A stretch of DNA of 43,586 nt from Mastigamoeba balamuthi (GCA_902651635.1 CACRSC010000070.1:2233-45818), one strand, 5' to 3'. Positions 33,144-43,586 are shown, counted from the stretch's first letter. Translations and numbers: made by a program. Notes: generated by a model from the letters alone, not told the origin.

Positions 33144-36100
33144 ATGGCGCCCTCCCGCGCGCTGCTCCTGCTCGCCGCGCTGCTGCTGACGCGCCGCGCC
33201 GCCGCTGCCTCGTACGCAACCCCGAGATATTTCGCTCCCCACACCTCCTGTTCCGCGAATCCCCCTTTGCCGGCCGCCGCGGCGCGCGCTGCCCCCCGCG
33301 CGGCGGCGCGGACGCGGTGCTGTGCACCTTTAGTGTAACTCTGGTGCGCGCGCGGGGAGGGGAGCGCGGGGGCGGGTCTCGCGCGGCGGAGGGCGGTGGG
33401 GAGGGACCCTGTGCACGTGCTGTGCAGCGCTCGCGGTGCTGTGCGGCGCTTTTTTTCCCGTTCCGAGGCCCCCAGGGGGAGGGGTCTTTTGGGGGACCCG
33501 TTTTGCCTGCGCTGTCACATCGCGTCTCGTCCCCGTTCTCTCTGTTCTCTACCCCCTCGTCCCCCCCGTTCTCCACTCCCGCTCGTTGCGGGCCCGCACG
33601 ATCGTGCGGAGAGGGTCCAGTAACATGCACTCCCCCGCCGTTGCCGTTGGGCCGCTTGTGGCTGTGGGCCCCAGACGTTTCAACGGCGGGCAGTTCGTTT
33701 TTCTCCACGTCACATCTCGTACATTTTTTCTCTCTGCCTGCGCCTGGCCCTCTGGGCGCGCACCGCAGCATACATTCCGCTTGGCAATCCGCGTCCCCCC
33801 CCACAGCCCCGGGCGTCTGCCACGCCTCCCCCCCTCTCTTTTCCGGATTTTTCTCCTGTCCGGGTCATTCCCGGCAGTTTCTCGGCCAGGGGGGTGAGCC
33901 ACGTCAGCAACTGGCGCTAGTGACGCCACACGTGCATGCTTTTCTTACGCTGTGCACCTCCCCTTCCTCCTTCCTCCTTCCTCCTTCCACTTCCACCACC
34001 CCTTCCTCCCACAGGCCGCTGCACCTGGCGGACCTCTCGGGGACGCAGGGCGTGACGACGCTGCGGCTGCCGGGCTCGGTGGCGGGCTCGTACGTGTCGG
34101 GGGACTGCGACTTCAACGGGGACCTGTACGCGGACGTGCTGGTGGGCCTCCCCAACGGCAGGGCGGCCCTCGTCTACGGCCACCCCGGCGCGTGGCCCTC
34201 CCTCGCGGACCTCGGCGGCATCGACAAGGGCCTCCTGGCAGGCCTCGTCATCGACACCCGCGACCCCAACGTCCAGATCGCCACTGGTGCGCCATTTGCG
34301 GGAATCGAGGGATTTGCGCGAATTGCGAATTCAATTCGGCCCCCCTGTGCCATTTTCCCACTCGATTCAATTCAATCATCGGGGGCGGGCGGGGGGGAGC
34401 AACTGATTTCCGTGGAGGTGGCGTGCTAGCAAGCGCACGTCCACGTCACGCGACTCAAAGACCGCATGCCTGTTCGGTCTTGTCGCGCTTGCGTGATTTC
34501 CCCTGATCTTTTGCGATCTTTCACGATCTTCCCCGATTTTCTCCGATCGCGTCGTCTGCCAGCGTCAGCTACCGCCGCACTGCGTTTTGCGCGACGTCTG
34601 TTGTGCGCGTGTTGCAGCCTCCTCCGACCGTCCGGAGGGCCGGTGATGCGACTTAACACGGGGCTGATTTCGCTGCACCTCTGACGTTGCTGCGCACAAC
34701 TTTCTGCCTTGTGAGGGAGGGCCCTTGTCTCCTTGTCCTGCCGCTGTCTGCCCCGCTCACCCCCGCTGCTGCTCCGCGCGCAGGCAAGTTTGTGGGGGAC
34801 ATCAACGGGGACGCGCTGTGCGACGCGGCCTTCGGGGCGCCCAACGCGGACGGCGGCCGGGGCCGCGTCTACGTGGTCTTCGGGGCGCGCAACGCCAGCG
34901 GCACGCTGGGCCTCGACTCGCTCGACGGCCACAACGGCTTCAACGCCACCGGCGAGGCCTCGGGCAACAACTTCGGCGCCGCCCTGGCGCGCGTGGGCGA
35001 CGTCACGGGCGACCTCGTCGACGACCTCTGCGTCTGGGCGACGTACGGCGCCACGCAGTACGGGCGCATCCACGTCGTCGGCGGCATGCGGGGCGCGTGG
35101 GCCGCCACCGTCGCCGTCGTCGCCAACGACAACCTGCACATGTGGCACTTTGACGGCGAGGCCCAGGCGCAGATGTCGACGGGCCTCGCGGGCGCCGGCG
35201 ACGTCAACGGCGACGGCGTCGCCGACATCGTCTTCGGCTCGGGGACCATCGCCACGTCGGACTTCAAGGCGACGGCCGGGCGCACGTACGTCGTCTTCGG
35301 CTCGGCGTCGCTGGCGTCTGCGCGCCTCGGCGACCTCGACGGCACCAACGGCGTCATCATCGACGGCGTCACCGACGGCGACTACAGCGGCATGTCCCTC
35401 GCGGGCGCCGGCGACGTCGACGGCGACGGCATCGACGACATCGCCATCGGGGCGCCCAAGGCCCGCGGCCTCTGCGGCGCCCTGTGGCTCGTCTTTGGCC
35501 GCCGCGGGCACTGGCCCCGCCACGACGACCTCGGCAACATGACCGCCTCGCGCCGCGCGGCCCTCGTCGTCGCCCCGAGCCCCTGCGCGCACCTGAGCCT
35601 CCCGCTGGCCGGCCTCGGCGACGTCACGGGCGACGGCCTCGCCGACCTCTACGCGGGCGCCAACAACGCCTCGTCGTCGTCGCCGGCGACGGCCTTTGTC
35701 ATCTACGGGCGCCGCGACTGGTGGCCCGCGGCGGGCGCCGTCGACGCCAGCGCAGAGGCCGCGGCCGGCGACGGCGCGCTGGCGCTCGTCGGCGGCGAGG
35801 CGCAGGTCGCGGGCGGCTCGCTGAGCGGCGCGTGCGCGGCGGGCGACGTCGACGGCGACGGCTCGCGCGACATCGTCGCCGGCGAGCTGAGCGGCGCGGC
35901 CTACGTGGCGCGGGGGCTCAACGTGACGCGGGGCCCCGGGCTGCGGGCGCGCGTGGAGCTCGTGATGAACGCGACGGGCGTGGCGCCGGCGATGGCGCTC
36001 GTGCGGGCGCTCGAGGGCGTCGCGGGGCAGCCGGTGCTCGTCGCGCAGCTGGCGCCGCTGGGCCCCGCGGCGACGGTCCTCAACGTGACGTCCGGCGACG

Positions 36101-36972
36101 AGGGCTTCGCGCGCATCCGCCGCAGCTACGCAGAGGCCGGCGGCTCGCCGTGGTGGGCGCGGCGCTACAACGTGTCGTCGGTGACGTTCTACGAGGAGCG
36201 CGCGGCCGCCGAGCGCGAGAAGACGCGCGTGCTGGCCATCGGCGTGGGCGCGGGCTGCGGGCTGGCGGTGCTGGTGGCCGCGGGCGTGGCGCTGCTGGCG
36301 TACATGCTGGCCAGCAAGCGCTGGAAGTCGGGCATCGAGGAGGCCAAGCGCGACAAGCAGGCCTCTGCGGCGCTGACGCTGCCCAACAGCGTCGCGAGCC
36401 CCGCGGGCGCCAGCGGCAGCCGCAACGGCAACGCGGGCAACACGGCCATCGAGGACGTCGTCATCTCGATGCCGGCGACGCACATCACCGACGTGTCCTC
36501 GCTCGAGTCGATGGCGGCCGCCCGGCCGCGCGCGCCGTCCGAGGGCCCCGACGGGCGGCCGATCCTCATGATCCCGCGGGCCGCGCTGGGCGTCGACGAC
36601 GTCTACGCCGGCGCGTGGGCGAACCTCAACGCGGCGGTCAACGTGCCGCCCCCGCGGACGCCGTCGCTCAACTCGCGGGGCAGCGACACGAACGAGGCCA
36701 CCGAGGCGGCGGCGGGGGCGGCGCTGCAGCGGCGCGCGGGCGTGGACTCGGGGCCGCGACGGGGGATGCGCGTCGTCGACTGCTCGCCGGTCACCTCGGC
36801 GAACAGGAGGCCGCCGCCGCCGTCGCCCATGCCCACGCCGCCGCCGCTGCCCCCCCTGCCGCCCCGCGGGGCCCCGCAGCCGCCGCTGCAGCAGCAGCAG
36901 CAGCCTGGGAGCGGGTACTGTAAACAAGGGCAGGCTGTGGCCTTGAACAGCAGCAGCAGCAGCATCCGCTAG
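33144..36972 (+). CDS. Integrin-alpha-like FG-GAP repeat receptor, three exons, about 842 aa
   Basis: Exon 1 (33144-33211) is almost exactly a signal peptide (MAPSRALLLLAALLL). Exon 2 is 34015-34286 and exon 3 is 34784-36972; phases 2 and 1 join cleanly, and the second donor is GTGCGC. The ectodomain has repeated FG-GAP blades with calcium-loop motifs DINGDALCD, DVNGDGVAD, DVDGDGIDD, DVTGDGLAD and DVDGDGSRD, each followed by a FGAP/IGAP-type turn, so a beta-propeller is expected. Several NxS/T sites are present. One transmembrane helix lies at about 596-621, followed by a 220-residue cytosolic tail with polyproline runs (PPPPSPMPTPPPLPPLPP), poly-Gln and poly-Ser. The tail could bind SH3, WW or EVH1 proteins. 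No integrin GFFKR motif is seen. Adhesion or sensing at the cell surface is likely. Confidence 0.85.
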
Positions 36973-37904
36973 TTAGTACCTACCCCACGCACACACTGCA
37001 CGCACTCACACGCACGCCGCCAGCCCCCCCAGCAGGCAACCAATTGAATCAAATATGCCAAAGCAAAAAAGAAGAAAAACACTTTCAATTTTCCCACGCC
37101 CAACAGTCGCACCGGCACACACAGCAGAGCCCTCTTCTGCACAGCACACCCGGGCCCTGAATTATCTGCCCCCTCTTACCAGCCTGCAGTGAGCCAGAAA
37201 TCAGACAAATGCTGCTTATAGTGTTGTTGTATGTATGCCATTTGTTTTTTTGCTCCTAAGGAGAGATGTAACAACAATTGCTATTTGAGCACAGTAATTA
37301 ATTCTGCTGTGCCTTTAAGTGACCATTGTGCCAACTGTTGAGAATAGCGACACAACTTCAGAGTACAAGAATAATCTGTGCTATTGTTTGGTGTGATAGT
37401 AACACCTTTGTGAGGTCAGTCACAATTTCAGTTGGATGCGAGCTAAATGTGAGGTGGAAATCAGCGTATCTGGTGCGTCACATGGGTTCGAATCCGAGAA
37501 GCACAAACTAATGTACGAAGGTGAAAAAACTTAACGTTGTTGCTTGTCGGTGTTTGGCGACTCGACACTTACGAGCTTCTTACAACACCAGAAACCCGAT
37601 GACTCAACTCGTAACCGACGTTGACACGTCTGTCTGCGCCTGCGTGAGAGCAGATTTCTACCGAAATAACTTCGCGCCACACTTTCCCTCTCTACACTAA
37701 CTTGCCTTACGTCTCGGGGACTCATACGTGCAGCTGCAGAGCACGAGTCGTTTGTGGTGCGGTTGCGAGGGAGCCGCCACAGGCTTTTATAGGGGAGGTG
37801 CGGGGTTGCGGGATGACGTTTAAGAGGAAAACGCACCTAGAAAACCGACGTCGGTTGCGGCCAGAACTTAGTTTCGTCCTCTACGGTTGCATATCTTTCA
37901 AAGA
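36973..37904. other. Intergenic region
   Basis: 3' UTR-like CA-rich DNA follows the FG-GAP gene. CAATTGAATCA is at 37041-37051. AT-rich DNA comes next (37180-37530). A GGGTTCGAATCC at 37484-37495 recalls a tRNA T-arm, but no full cloverleaf fits. TTTTATAGG at about 37785-37793 is a possible TATA element for the gene at 37905. Confidence 0.4.
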
Positions 37905-38573
37905 ATGCGTTTTGCAGTCTGTGCCGCTCTCCTGGCCTCTGTTGCCCTCTCCACCCCCGTCGCACTATACGCGCCAGTGGCGGTCCTTGCCAATGACGTG
38001 GTCCGCGTGGGCACGGAGAAGGCCACGTGCACGGGCCCCAGCGGCTGCGTCGTCGTCTACTCGGACCTCTGCACTTCGCGTTCGCTGCTGTCCCCCACCT
38101 GTGCTGCTGCTAACCGACAGGGTCGCATCGCAGCCTGCAAGACTTCCATCTGGCTCGTTGTCGTTGCGCGGCAGGGCGAGCAGGCTCAGGTCCTCAGGGG
38201 TCGCGGCCTCTCCCCGACAGTGAACGGGCGCCCTCTGCCCACCGGCACCTCTGTGGTGCGGCCCCAGAACGTAGCGTTCCCGTACGAGGCCGCGGGCGTT
38301 AGGGTCTGGGCGTACCCGTTTGTCGTCACGCCGTCGGGCAGGCTGGCTGTGGGCCCCGACGCAACCAACGTGACCATTTCCGCGCCGAGCGTCCTTGTGT
38401 ACTTGGACCTCGCGCCGACATTCAGGTTCGCGCACCCCACAGGGCTCCTGCTCGTTGGCAGCGGCGGGGACTACACGGCGGTGTCATGGTGGCCGGTCCT
38501 CAACGGTCGCGATGCCTTTGCCAGAGCACTGCCCTACTCACTGGCGCTTCCCCTCGTTCTCGAGTCGGCCTGA
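37905..38573 (+). CDS. Predicted secreted protein, 222 aa
   Basis: A single exon from ATG 37905 to TGA 38573. It has a clear signal peptide (MRFAVCAALLASVALSTPV). The mature part is moderately hydrophobic with alternating beta-type patterns, five or so Cys residues in the first 90 positions (CTGPSGC, DLCTSR, PTCAAA, AACKTS) that could form disulfides, and one NVT glycosylation site. No transmembrane helix follows. Codon use is GC-rich like the neighbouring FG-GAP gene. The family is not recognised; it could be a surface or extracellular protein. The ATG at 37905 is chosen because the signal peptide begins directly there. Confidence 0.65.
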   Translation: MRFAVCAALLASVALSTPVALYAPVAVLANDVVRVGTEKATCTGPSGCVVVYSDLCTSRSLLSPTCAAANRQGRIAACKTSIWLVVVARQGEQAQVLRGRGLSPTVNGRPLPTGTSVVRPQNVAFPYEAAGVRVWAYPFVVTPSGRLAVGPDATNVTISAPSVLVYLDLAPTFRFAHPTGLLLVGSGGDYTAVSWWPVLNGRDAFARALPYSLALPLVLESA

Positions 38574-40500
38574 GTCCCGTTGGCCCTCTCTGCCACCCCT
38601 GGCCCAGAAAGTGAAACTAGACAAGCAGTGCTCACTCCAGCCAATGCAAGTGGTGCTGTTGCTCTGCGACCTGGATAACGAGACAGCGAGATAGGTGCCT
38701 GGCTGGTGAACTGCCTGAGAAAGCCAGCGAGGGAAAAGGAGAAGAAGCTCTCTCGCCAGGCTGAGCTTCGTGAGATGGTCTGTCCCTCACATCTCCTTTT
38801 CCTTGCACTTGACACATCTGTTTCTTTCCCCTTCCTCTCGCCTTCCCCCCCCCCCCCCCCCCTTCTTCCTTCCCCTCTTCCTGGCACTACACAGCTGTAA
38901 CCTCTCATGCCTTCTCCTTTACACACTTCTATGCACATGTTCCTGAGCCCTTTTCCTTCCTGTTCTAAGTACGTCTGTCCCTTCTCGTTCAGAGTTTCTG
39001 CTTGCCTTGCCTTTCTAATTTTCCAGTGGGACTCCAGCAAAACAGTGTGAAGAAGATACAGTGTTCCCTTTTTCTATCCCGTTTTCCGCTTTTCCCGTTT
39101 TTTTCATTTATAATTTTCCCTTTCCCTTCTTCTTCCCCTAGATAGGACACCACTTAACTGATACTGCTGCTACTGCAGGGTCTGCGGTCTGCAGCATCTC
39201 ATGAAGTGGCCCACATACACAATCTTCCCGTTATTCTGTCCATTTGGCTTTTCCGACATGATATTGGGTTAATAATGCTCTTAAGATGAAATATTAAAAC
39301 CAAACATTAAGTACAATATCCTTTATCTTCAATTTGTTAAGATAAGTCTGTGAAAACAGAAGGACTTATCTCTGGTGAAAGGACAAATGAGTGTCTTCTT
39401 ATGATCATAGATACTGATAGAACATTCTTCTGGATCCAGATACCTTTTAACCTTGTAGAGACGTTCACTACTCAAATATTGATTTATGTTGAAGAATTCT
39501 GGCAAAACAATATCATTCTTCAGATTATCAAATCTGCCTTGAAATAATATCTTGCAATCATTTAGATAGGTTGCCTTATTTAGAATATTCATTCCTGGTA
39601 ACAAAACAATAGTAGTATGCGAATATCAGAAGTCATACATTGATTATTGTGCACTTTTAAAATGACAATAGAATAAACAGATTTCCATTGATCGGGATTA
39701 TAGTAGCATATGAACAAGTCAATTGAGTATAATTCATTAAAATCACATTGACTGACAGATAAGTCGTAATCAGGGAGTTTTACCCATTTCAGAGATTATT
39801 TTACTGCCTTAATCAACACACATAAGGTGTTCTTTTCAGAGCAAAAAAGGAAAATTCAAAGTTCATCATTAACATCCTCAGGCAAGAATGTAAGGTAATC
39901 AAAAACCTAAGATGGTATTTCGTAGTTAGAAGAAGCATCGTATTTTTATGGCTGTAAGTGTTTACTTTCTCCAAAAAACAGTGTTTCACACTCGTTTCCT
40001 TATGATCCAGAGGAGATAAGTCCTTCAGAGACTTATCTCCACTGAATGGAGATAGATGATACTTCTGCTCGTGTCCTAGCATGTGAACACAGTTCCTGAA
40101 CACCTTTTTCACATCATTGCCGGAAACTAATGCAATACTACTTGTGGTGTGCAGGTTGTGTGAGAGAACCCACCAGGAATGTGCCTGTTGTTATGTGATT
40201 AACTACTACAGTGTCTACTCCTCCTTCAGCATGCATCTCATCTTGGCTCTGTGTGAAGCACAGCCAGAAAGGACAGGGGATAGTTATAGGGAACAGAAAG
40301 GCAACCTGTTCTTTACCTGTTCTCCTACAGTCCTGGCAATAAGTCCCTGACACCCTCTATTTTGAATTTGAGAGAGACTTGTGGTGAATTGTATCGGAAA
40401 AATGAATTGTATGGGATATTATGATCAGCGATGACGTCATGACGTGTCATGACACGTTTGGGGTAGAAGATTTTGAAATCCAAGCACATACTTTAAATAT
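38574..40500. other. Low-complexity then AT-rich interval, no gene seen
   Basis: A pyrimidine-rich tract includes a run of 18 C (38845-38862). From about 39050 the DNA is AT-rich with only short frames lacking motifs. Two adjoining palindromes occur at 40431-40457. Confidence 0.6.
40431..40457. repeat. Adjacent palindromes ATGACGTCAT and ACGTGTCATGACACGT
   Basis: ATGACGTCAT (40431-40440) contains the CRE core TGACGTCA. It is followed by a perfect 16-bp palindrome at 40442-40457. They lie about 90 bp upstream of the Tc1/mariner relic and could be a bZIP site or a terminal feature of that element. Confidence 0.6.
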
Positions 40501-40524
40501 GGTTAAGCAAAATATGCTATAAGC

Positions 40525-41420
40525 TCAAGTTCCTGCAGACACACAGGCTTGGCCCCAAGCTCAGCACTGCTGCGGCTGCGAAGGAGGTGGGCTGCTCTCT
40601 CAACACCGTGAAGAAGTGGCGGAACTGGGATGGTAAGCCCTCGGCAGTGTATGCGCCTCGCTCTGGTGCCCCACACAAAACATCTGTGGCTAAAGATAAA
40701 AAAATCGTCCAGATCGCCCTACACAACCCTGCAGTGTCATTCAAGGTCCTCATCCGTAAGGTGCAGAGAATAGGGGTATCTTTTGCTCCTTACATGATTC
40801 ATCTCCATTTGCATGTGGCAGGCCTGCAGAAGAAGGCCCAGCTCGCCAAACCATTGCTCTCATGGTATCATCACGTTAATCACATTGCCTGGTGCCATGA
40901 GCATCGGAACTAGAACTGGAACCAGGTTGTTTTACTGACGAGGCATCTATCGAGCTGTTCACATATCCACGTGCTTTCGGGCAATGCAAAGGGAGCCCAG
41001 TGGTGGTCCGCAAAGTCAAGCATCCAGGTTCACATTTGAGATGCTTTTTGGCCCAAGGATTTGGGAAGCTCCACGTCTTCACAGGGAACCTCAATGGAAA
41101 GAGGCTTACTGGAATCTATGACAAGACACTACTACCTTCAGCACAAGAGTGGTATGTACTCAATCCACAAGGCTGCATTCACAAAATTTGGAGGGAGCTC
41201 CCAGTCAGCTATGCACAGAACTTGGTCACCTCCCATGAATTTGCACATGGAACGTGTTCTTAATGCTCAAGGGAACTACACTTGCTACTAGGGATCAGGA
41301 CTTCTCCTGCTCTTTCCTACCCCCAGGCTCCAAGAACAACAAAGAAGTTGTGACAAAACTGTGGGGTCAGCCAACTATTGCCAGAACTGTATCTACATTG
41401 GGTGATGAACAATGACTGAA
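40525..41420 (+). pseudogene. Tc1/mariner transposase relic
   Basis: The frame at 40525-40913 encodes the N-terminal helix-turn-helix region (KLSTAAAAKEVGCSLNTV, then PRSGAPHKTSVAKDKKIV), typical of Tc1-like transposases. A frameshift near 40913 leads to CFTDEASIELF, which carries the first catalytic Asp, and onward to 41260. The second and third catalytic segments are no longer clear (IHKAAFTKFGGSSQS lies where a DNxPxH and PSQSPDLN region is expected, in another frame). It is broken by at least two frameshifts. TIRs were not identified. Confidence 0.75.
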
Positions 41421-41429
41421 ATGATGTTT

Positions 41430-42957
41430 TCGCTGTACTATAAGATCAGAGACTGTGAATCCATCATCTTATGTCAGTTTGCCACAGACAGAGGATTCCC
41501 AGAATCGTTTGGTGAGCACATATCCCAGTTGACATTCTTGAATCTTCTACTTTTAGTTTCCAAATCTTTCACATTCTATCTTACAAAGCACATTCCAACA
41601 TACTTCCTGTAGCAAATTCCTATTTGTTCACTTCAACAGAGCTTTTTTTGAATTCAGCTGCTGACAGTTCACACTTCTATCATGTCACACATTAATATTA
41701 TTTTTGTGCAATGAACATTCAGGTTTCATGTTCATAGGTAGTAAGTTCACATATATCTTGATTCAGATGAGTTAAAGTGAACTCATAGCTCCTCCAACCC
41801 ATGTCACACTAACAGTAGAGCACAGGCTCAAATAATGGCAAGATCCAAGAATAAGCTTACAGTTGGATCCAGAAATCTCGCCACATTGTCTTTTGCATTC
41901 CCTGGTCTCTTGAAGGTGCTTTTCACACTAAGACTTCTGTGGAATCTGGAGTAGTCTGTATGAGAAACAACACAGCATCCAATACAAGAAAGATGAAGAA
42001 ATGCATCTCTTGGGGCTGAAGGAGACTGGCAAGGGTTTCAAATGCTACAGTCACTTCAGTTTGCCTCAGCTAGCTTCTGTTTCTGCTTCTTTGGTTTTAG
42101 CTGAGTTGTGAGCAGATTTCTCCTACTGGTCCTAAATTAGCTTTCAAAGGTATCGGCTTGGCCCTGACCCCCCTGGGGGGTTCTTTTAGCTCGATAGACC
42201 TGTAGAGGCCACGCCCTCTACAGATCTATAAAGCTAAAAGAACCCCCTCAGGGGGGTCTACAAAAAGTTGATGCCTTTTTGCCAGGATCTTTTTTGCTGA
42301 ATCAGAGTGATACCTAACCTGAATGATCATCCATATTTGACAGAAGACCTAAAAGACTCAGAAGAATCTCATCCTTGAGTATACAGCAGACCAATCAGCA
42401 CAAGCAATCCTGCACCACAACAGATCTTCTGTGAATCAATCAGGCAAAGGATCAAGTAATTACTGCTCACTGAGAAGCCATAGGAGGATTTAATATTTTC
42501 ACAGTATCAGAGATATAATCCATAAGGCTCTAACCAGCTCTCAGTGGCACGCACACAGAAATGCTGCACCATCTGATCTCCAGCCAGAGCCAACCAAGAG
42601 CTGTAGCTTCCATAAGTAAACACTAAAAACAAACGAGCCACTTCAGACAAGATGGACTCTGAGCCACAACACACCAAGATGTTAGCAATACCATAAAAGG
42701 TAGCATACAGCAAATGTGTCCCACAATTATACTATCATACACATGTTCCTCTAGTGTAGTGTGAAAAGTATGAACCAAAAACGGATGATGTTCTGATACC
42801 TGTCTTCCGGACATACCCTCCCAAGATGCACAACACAACTGCCCTCCCCCACACAACACCCCCTTAAACACCCTTCCCTCCCAGAAGCAGCACACCTGAC
42901 CCTGCAAGGGGCCCATCCCTCGCTGGTAGTGGGCAATGCTGGATCTTTTTTTGTGGA
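41430..42957. other. AT-richer interval containing a foldback element
   Basis: No supported coding sequence. It contains the long inverted repeat at 42166-42258 and ends at the TA (42958-42959) bordering the second pogo copy. Confidence 0.5.
42166..42258. repeat. Foldback (long inverted repeat), about 93 bp
   Basis: Two arms of about 43-45 bp are almost perfectly complementary around a short CCACG loop. The outer part is GACCCCCCTG... against ...CAGGGGGGTC, the middle is TTCTTTTAGCT against AGCTAAAAGAA, and the inner part is CTGTAGAGG against CCCTCTACAG. Mismatches are few (one base of length difference in the G/C run, and CG versus AA near the middle). It could be a MITE-like foldback element or encode a hairpin RNA. 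Confidence 0.9.
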
Positions 42958-42959
42958 TA

Positions 42960-43586
42960 GAGCACCCGGAAAAATCTGTGTCACCCAAAAAATCCACACC
43001 ACTGACAACAGAGAAATTTCAGCGTTGTTGAGGACAAAAGAGGCCCGCGCCCGCCATCATGGCAGTGATGAGGGGGTTGAGAGGGACGACAGCCTGGGGG
43101 GCAGGTGCAGGTGCGTGCTGGAGAGGCTGTGGGGGGAGCGGTGGCTGTCCCCTGGCGCAGGGCGGCAATGACCTCTGCAGAGGTGAGAACACGGCTGTTG
43201 ATGCGCACACCTGTCCACGTAAGATACAGATGGCGTGGGGCAATAGCAGCTGAGACGTAGTCACATCTGTCCAGTATGAGTTCTGGGCGGAGTGGGAACA
43301 GGTCACCATGGGAGAAACCGGAACAAACTGTCTCATCATACAGGGCATGATAGAGGGCCTTCCTGGCTGCAGAGAGCAGTCGTTCACGTTTATCATTAAG
43401 TGTCATAGTGCCTGTAAAGGAGATCTCCTGAGTGAGATGGTGCTTGAACACAGCAAATACACAGAGATCAAGAGGCTGCAGTATGTGTGTTCAGTGTGAG
43501 GGAAATGTCATAACATAGATGTTGTCCCTCATCAGCTCCTCGAGCAGATCCGCATTAGCATGTGATGAGTGGCTATCCAGAAGGAA
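42960..43586 (-). mobile_element. Second pogo-type element copy, cut by the window end
   Basis: The left end abuts TA (42958-42959) and begins GAGCACCCGGAAAAATC, followed by AATCCACACCACTG, matching the TIR of the element at 26479. The coding strand and arrangement are the same. The rest lies beyond the window. Confidence 0.88.
42981..43586 (-). pseudogene. pogo-type transposase C-terminal part with an in-frame TGA
   Basis: The visible part starts within the second catalytic segment (FLLDSHSSHANADLL) and continues through ILQPLDLCVFAVFKHHL, so the second and third Asp are both intact, unlike the copy at 26479. A TGA (43493-43491) interrupts the frame at FPSH-stop-THILQPL, where the other copy has Ser (FPAHSTHIL). 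Downstream it stays open to the TIR (CCQWCGFFG). The N-terminal half is outside the window. Confidence 0.85.

Noticed and set aside
32657-34429. A 590-codon plus-strand frame over the FG-GAP 5' region
   Set aside because: It only touches the true frame in exon 2; the rest is Pro/Ser/Arg-rich intron and leader translation with no domain.
34426-36927. An 833-codon minus-strand open frame opposite the FG-GAP gene
   Set aside because: A shadow of GC-rich codon bias; the plus strand has repeated DxDGDG loops, a TM segment and coherent exons.
37420-37510. A tRNA gene, suggested by CAGTTGG and GGGTTCGAATCC
   Set aside because: The T-stem has two mismatches, the spacing between the D- and T-like parts is too long and no acceptor stem pairs.
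38845-38862. Run of 18 C
   Set aside because: A simple homopolymer; probably slippage, and its length may be a sequencing artefact.

Overview
This window is eukaryotic nuclear DNA, most likely from a free-living, GC-rich unicellular protist. Genes are split by short GT-AG introns, there are no operons, and the gene content is typical of a signalling-rich protist: a multi-transmembrane nucleotidyl cyclase, RING/ARM, DH-PH and FG-GAP proteins, amid transposon wreckage. An amoebozoan or holozoan relative would fit, but nothing in the window fixes the lineage. All gene models were made by eye; splice sites were chosen where reading-frame phase and domain continuity agreed.

Layout. 1-2.2 kb: three related two-exon-like units on the minus strand (putative small membrane or secreted proteins). 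3.4-8.7 kb: a decayed APE-type non-LTR retrotransposon on the minus strand. 9.2-13.4 kb: four clusters of palindromic repeats, of which the last contains a 116-bp tandem unit. They surround a minus-strand nuclear-type gene (11.5-12.9 kb). A Cys-rich plus-strand gene fragment follows and stops at a single N (14148), where composition changes abruptly. 14.2-20.8 kb: a GC-rich island with two small membrane proteins and a large RING-RING-(kinase N-lobe-like)-ARM protein. 21.7-26.3 kb: a less GC-rich gene of about 19 exons for a tandem transmembrane receptor cyclase. 26.5-28.2 kb: a pogo-type DNA transposon with TIRs and a TA target duplication. 29.3-38.6 kb: a second GC-rich island with a membrane-anchored DH-PH RhoGEF, a small PPxY membrane protein divergent from it, an integrin-alpha-like FG-GAP receptor and a secreted protein. 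38.6-43.6 kb: AT-richer DNA with a Tc1/mariner relic, a perfect-looking foldback element and a second, truncated pogo copy.

The host genes look like a set of membrane-linked signalling parts: a cAMP-producing receptor, a Rho-family GEF, an adhesion-type receptor with a proline-rich tail, and a PPxY adaptor-like protein. No direct functional link between them can be shown from sequence.

The main observations are: (1) the tandem cyclase, where the first catalytic domain has lost the transition-state Asn/Arg and the second keeps them with the ATP-specifying Lys/Asp, implying one working composite site; (2) an 8-bp palindrome TCAATTGA that recurs in introns and intergenic DNA of the GC-rich genes; (3) palindromic repeat clusters differing mainly by CpG-to-TpG/CpA changes; (4) two pogo copies broken in complementary ways.
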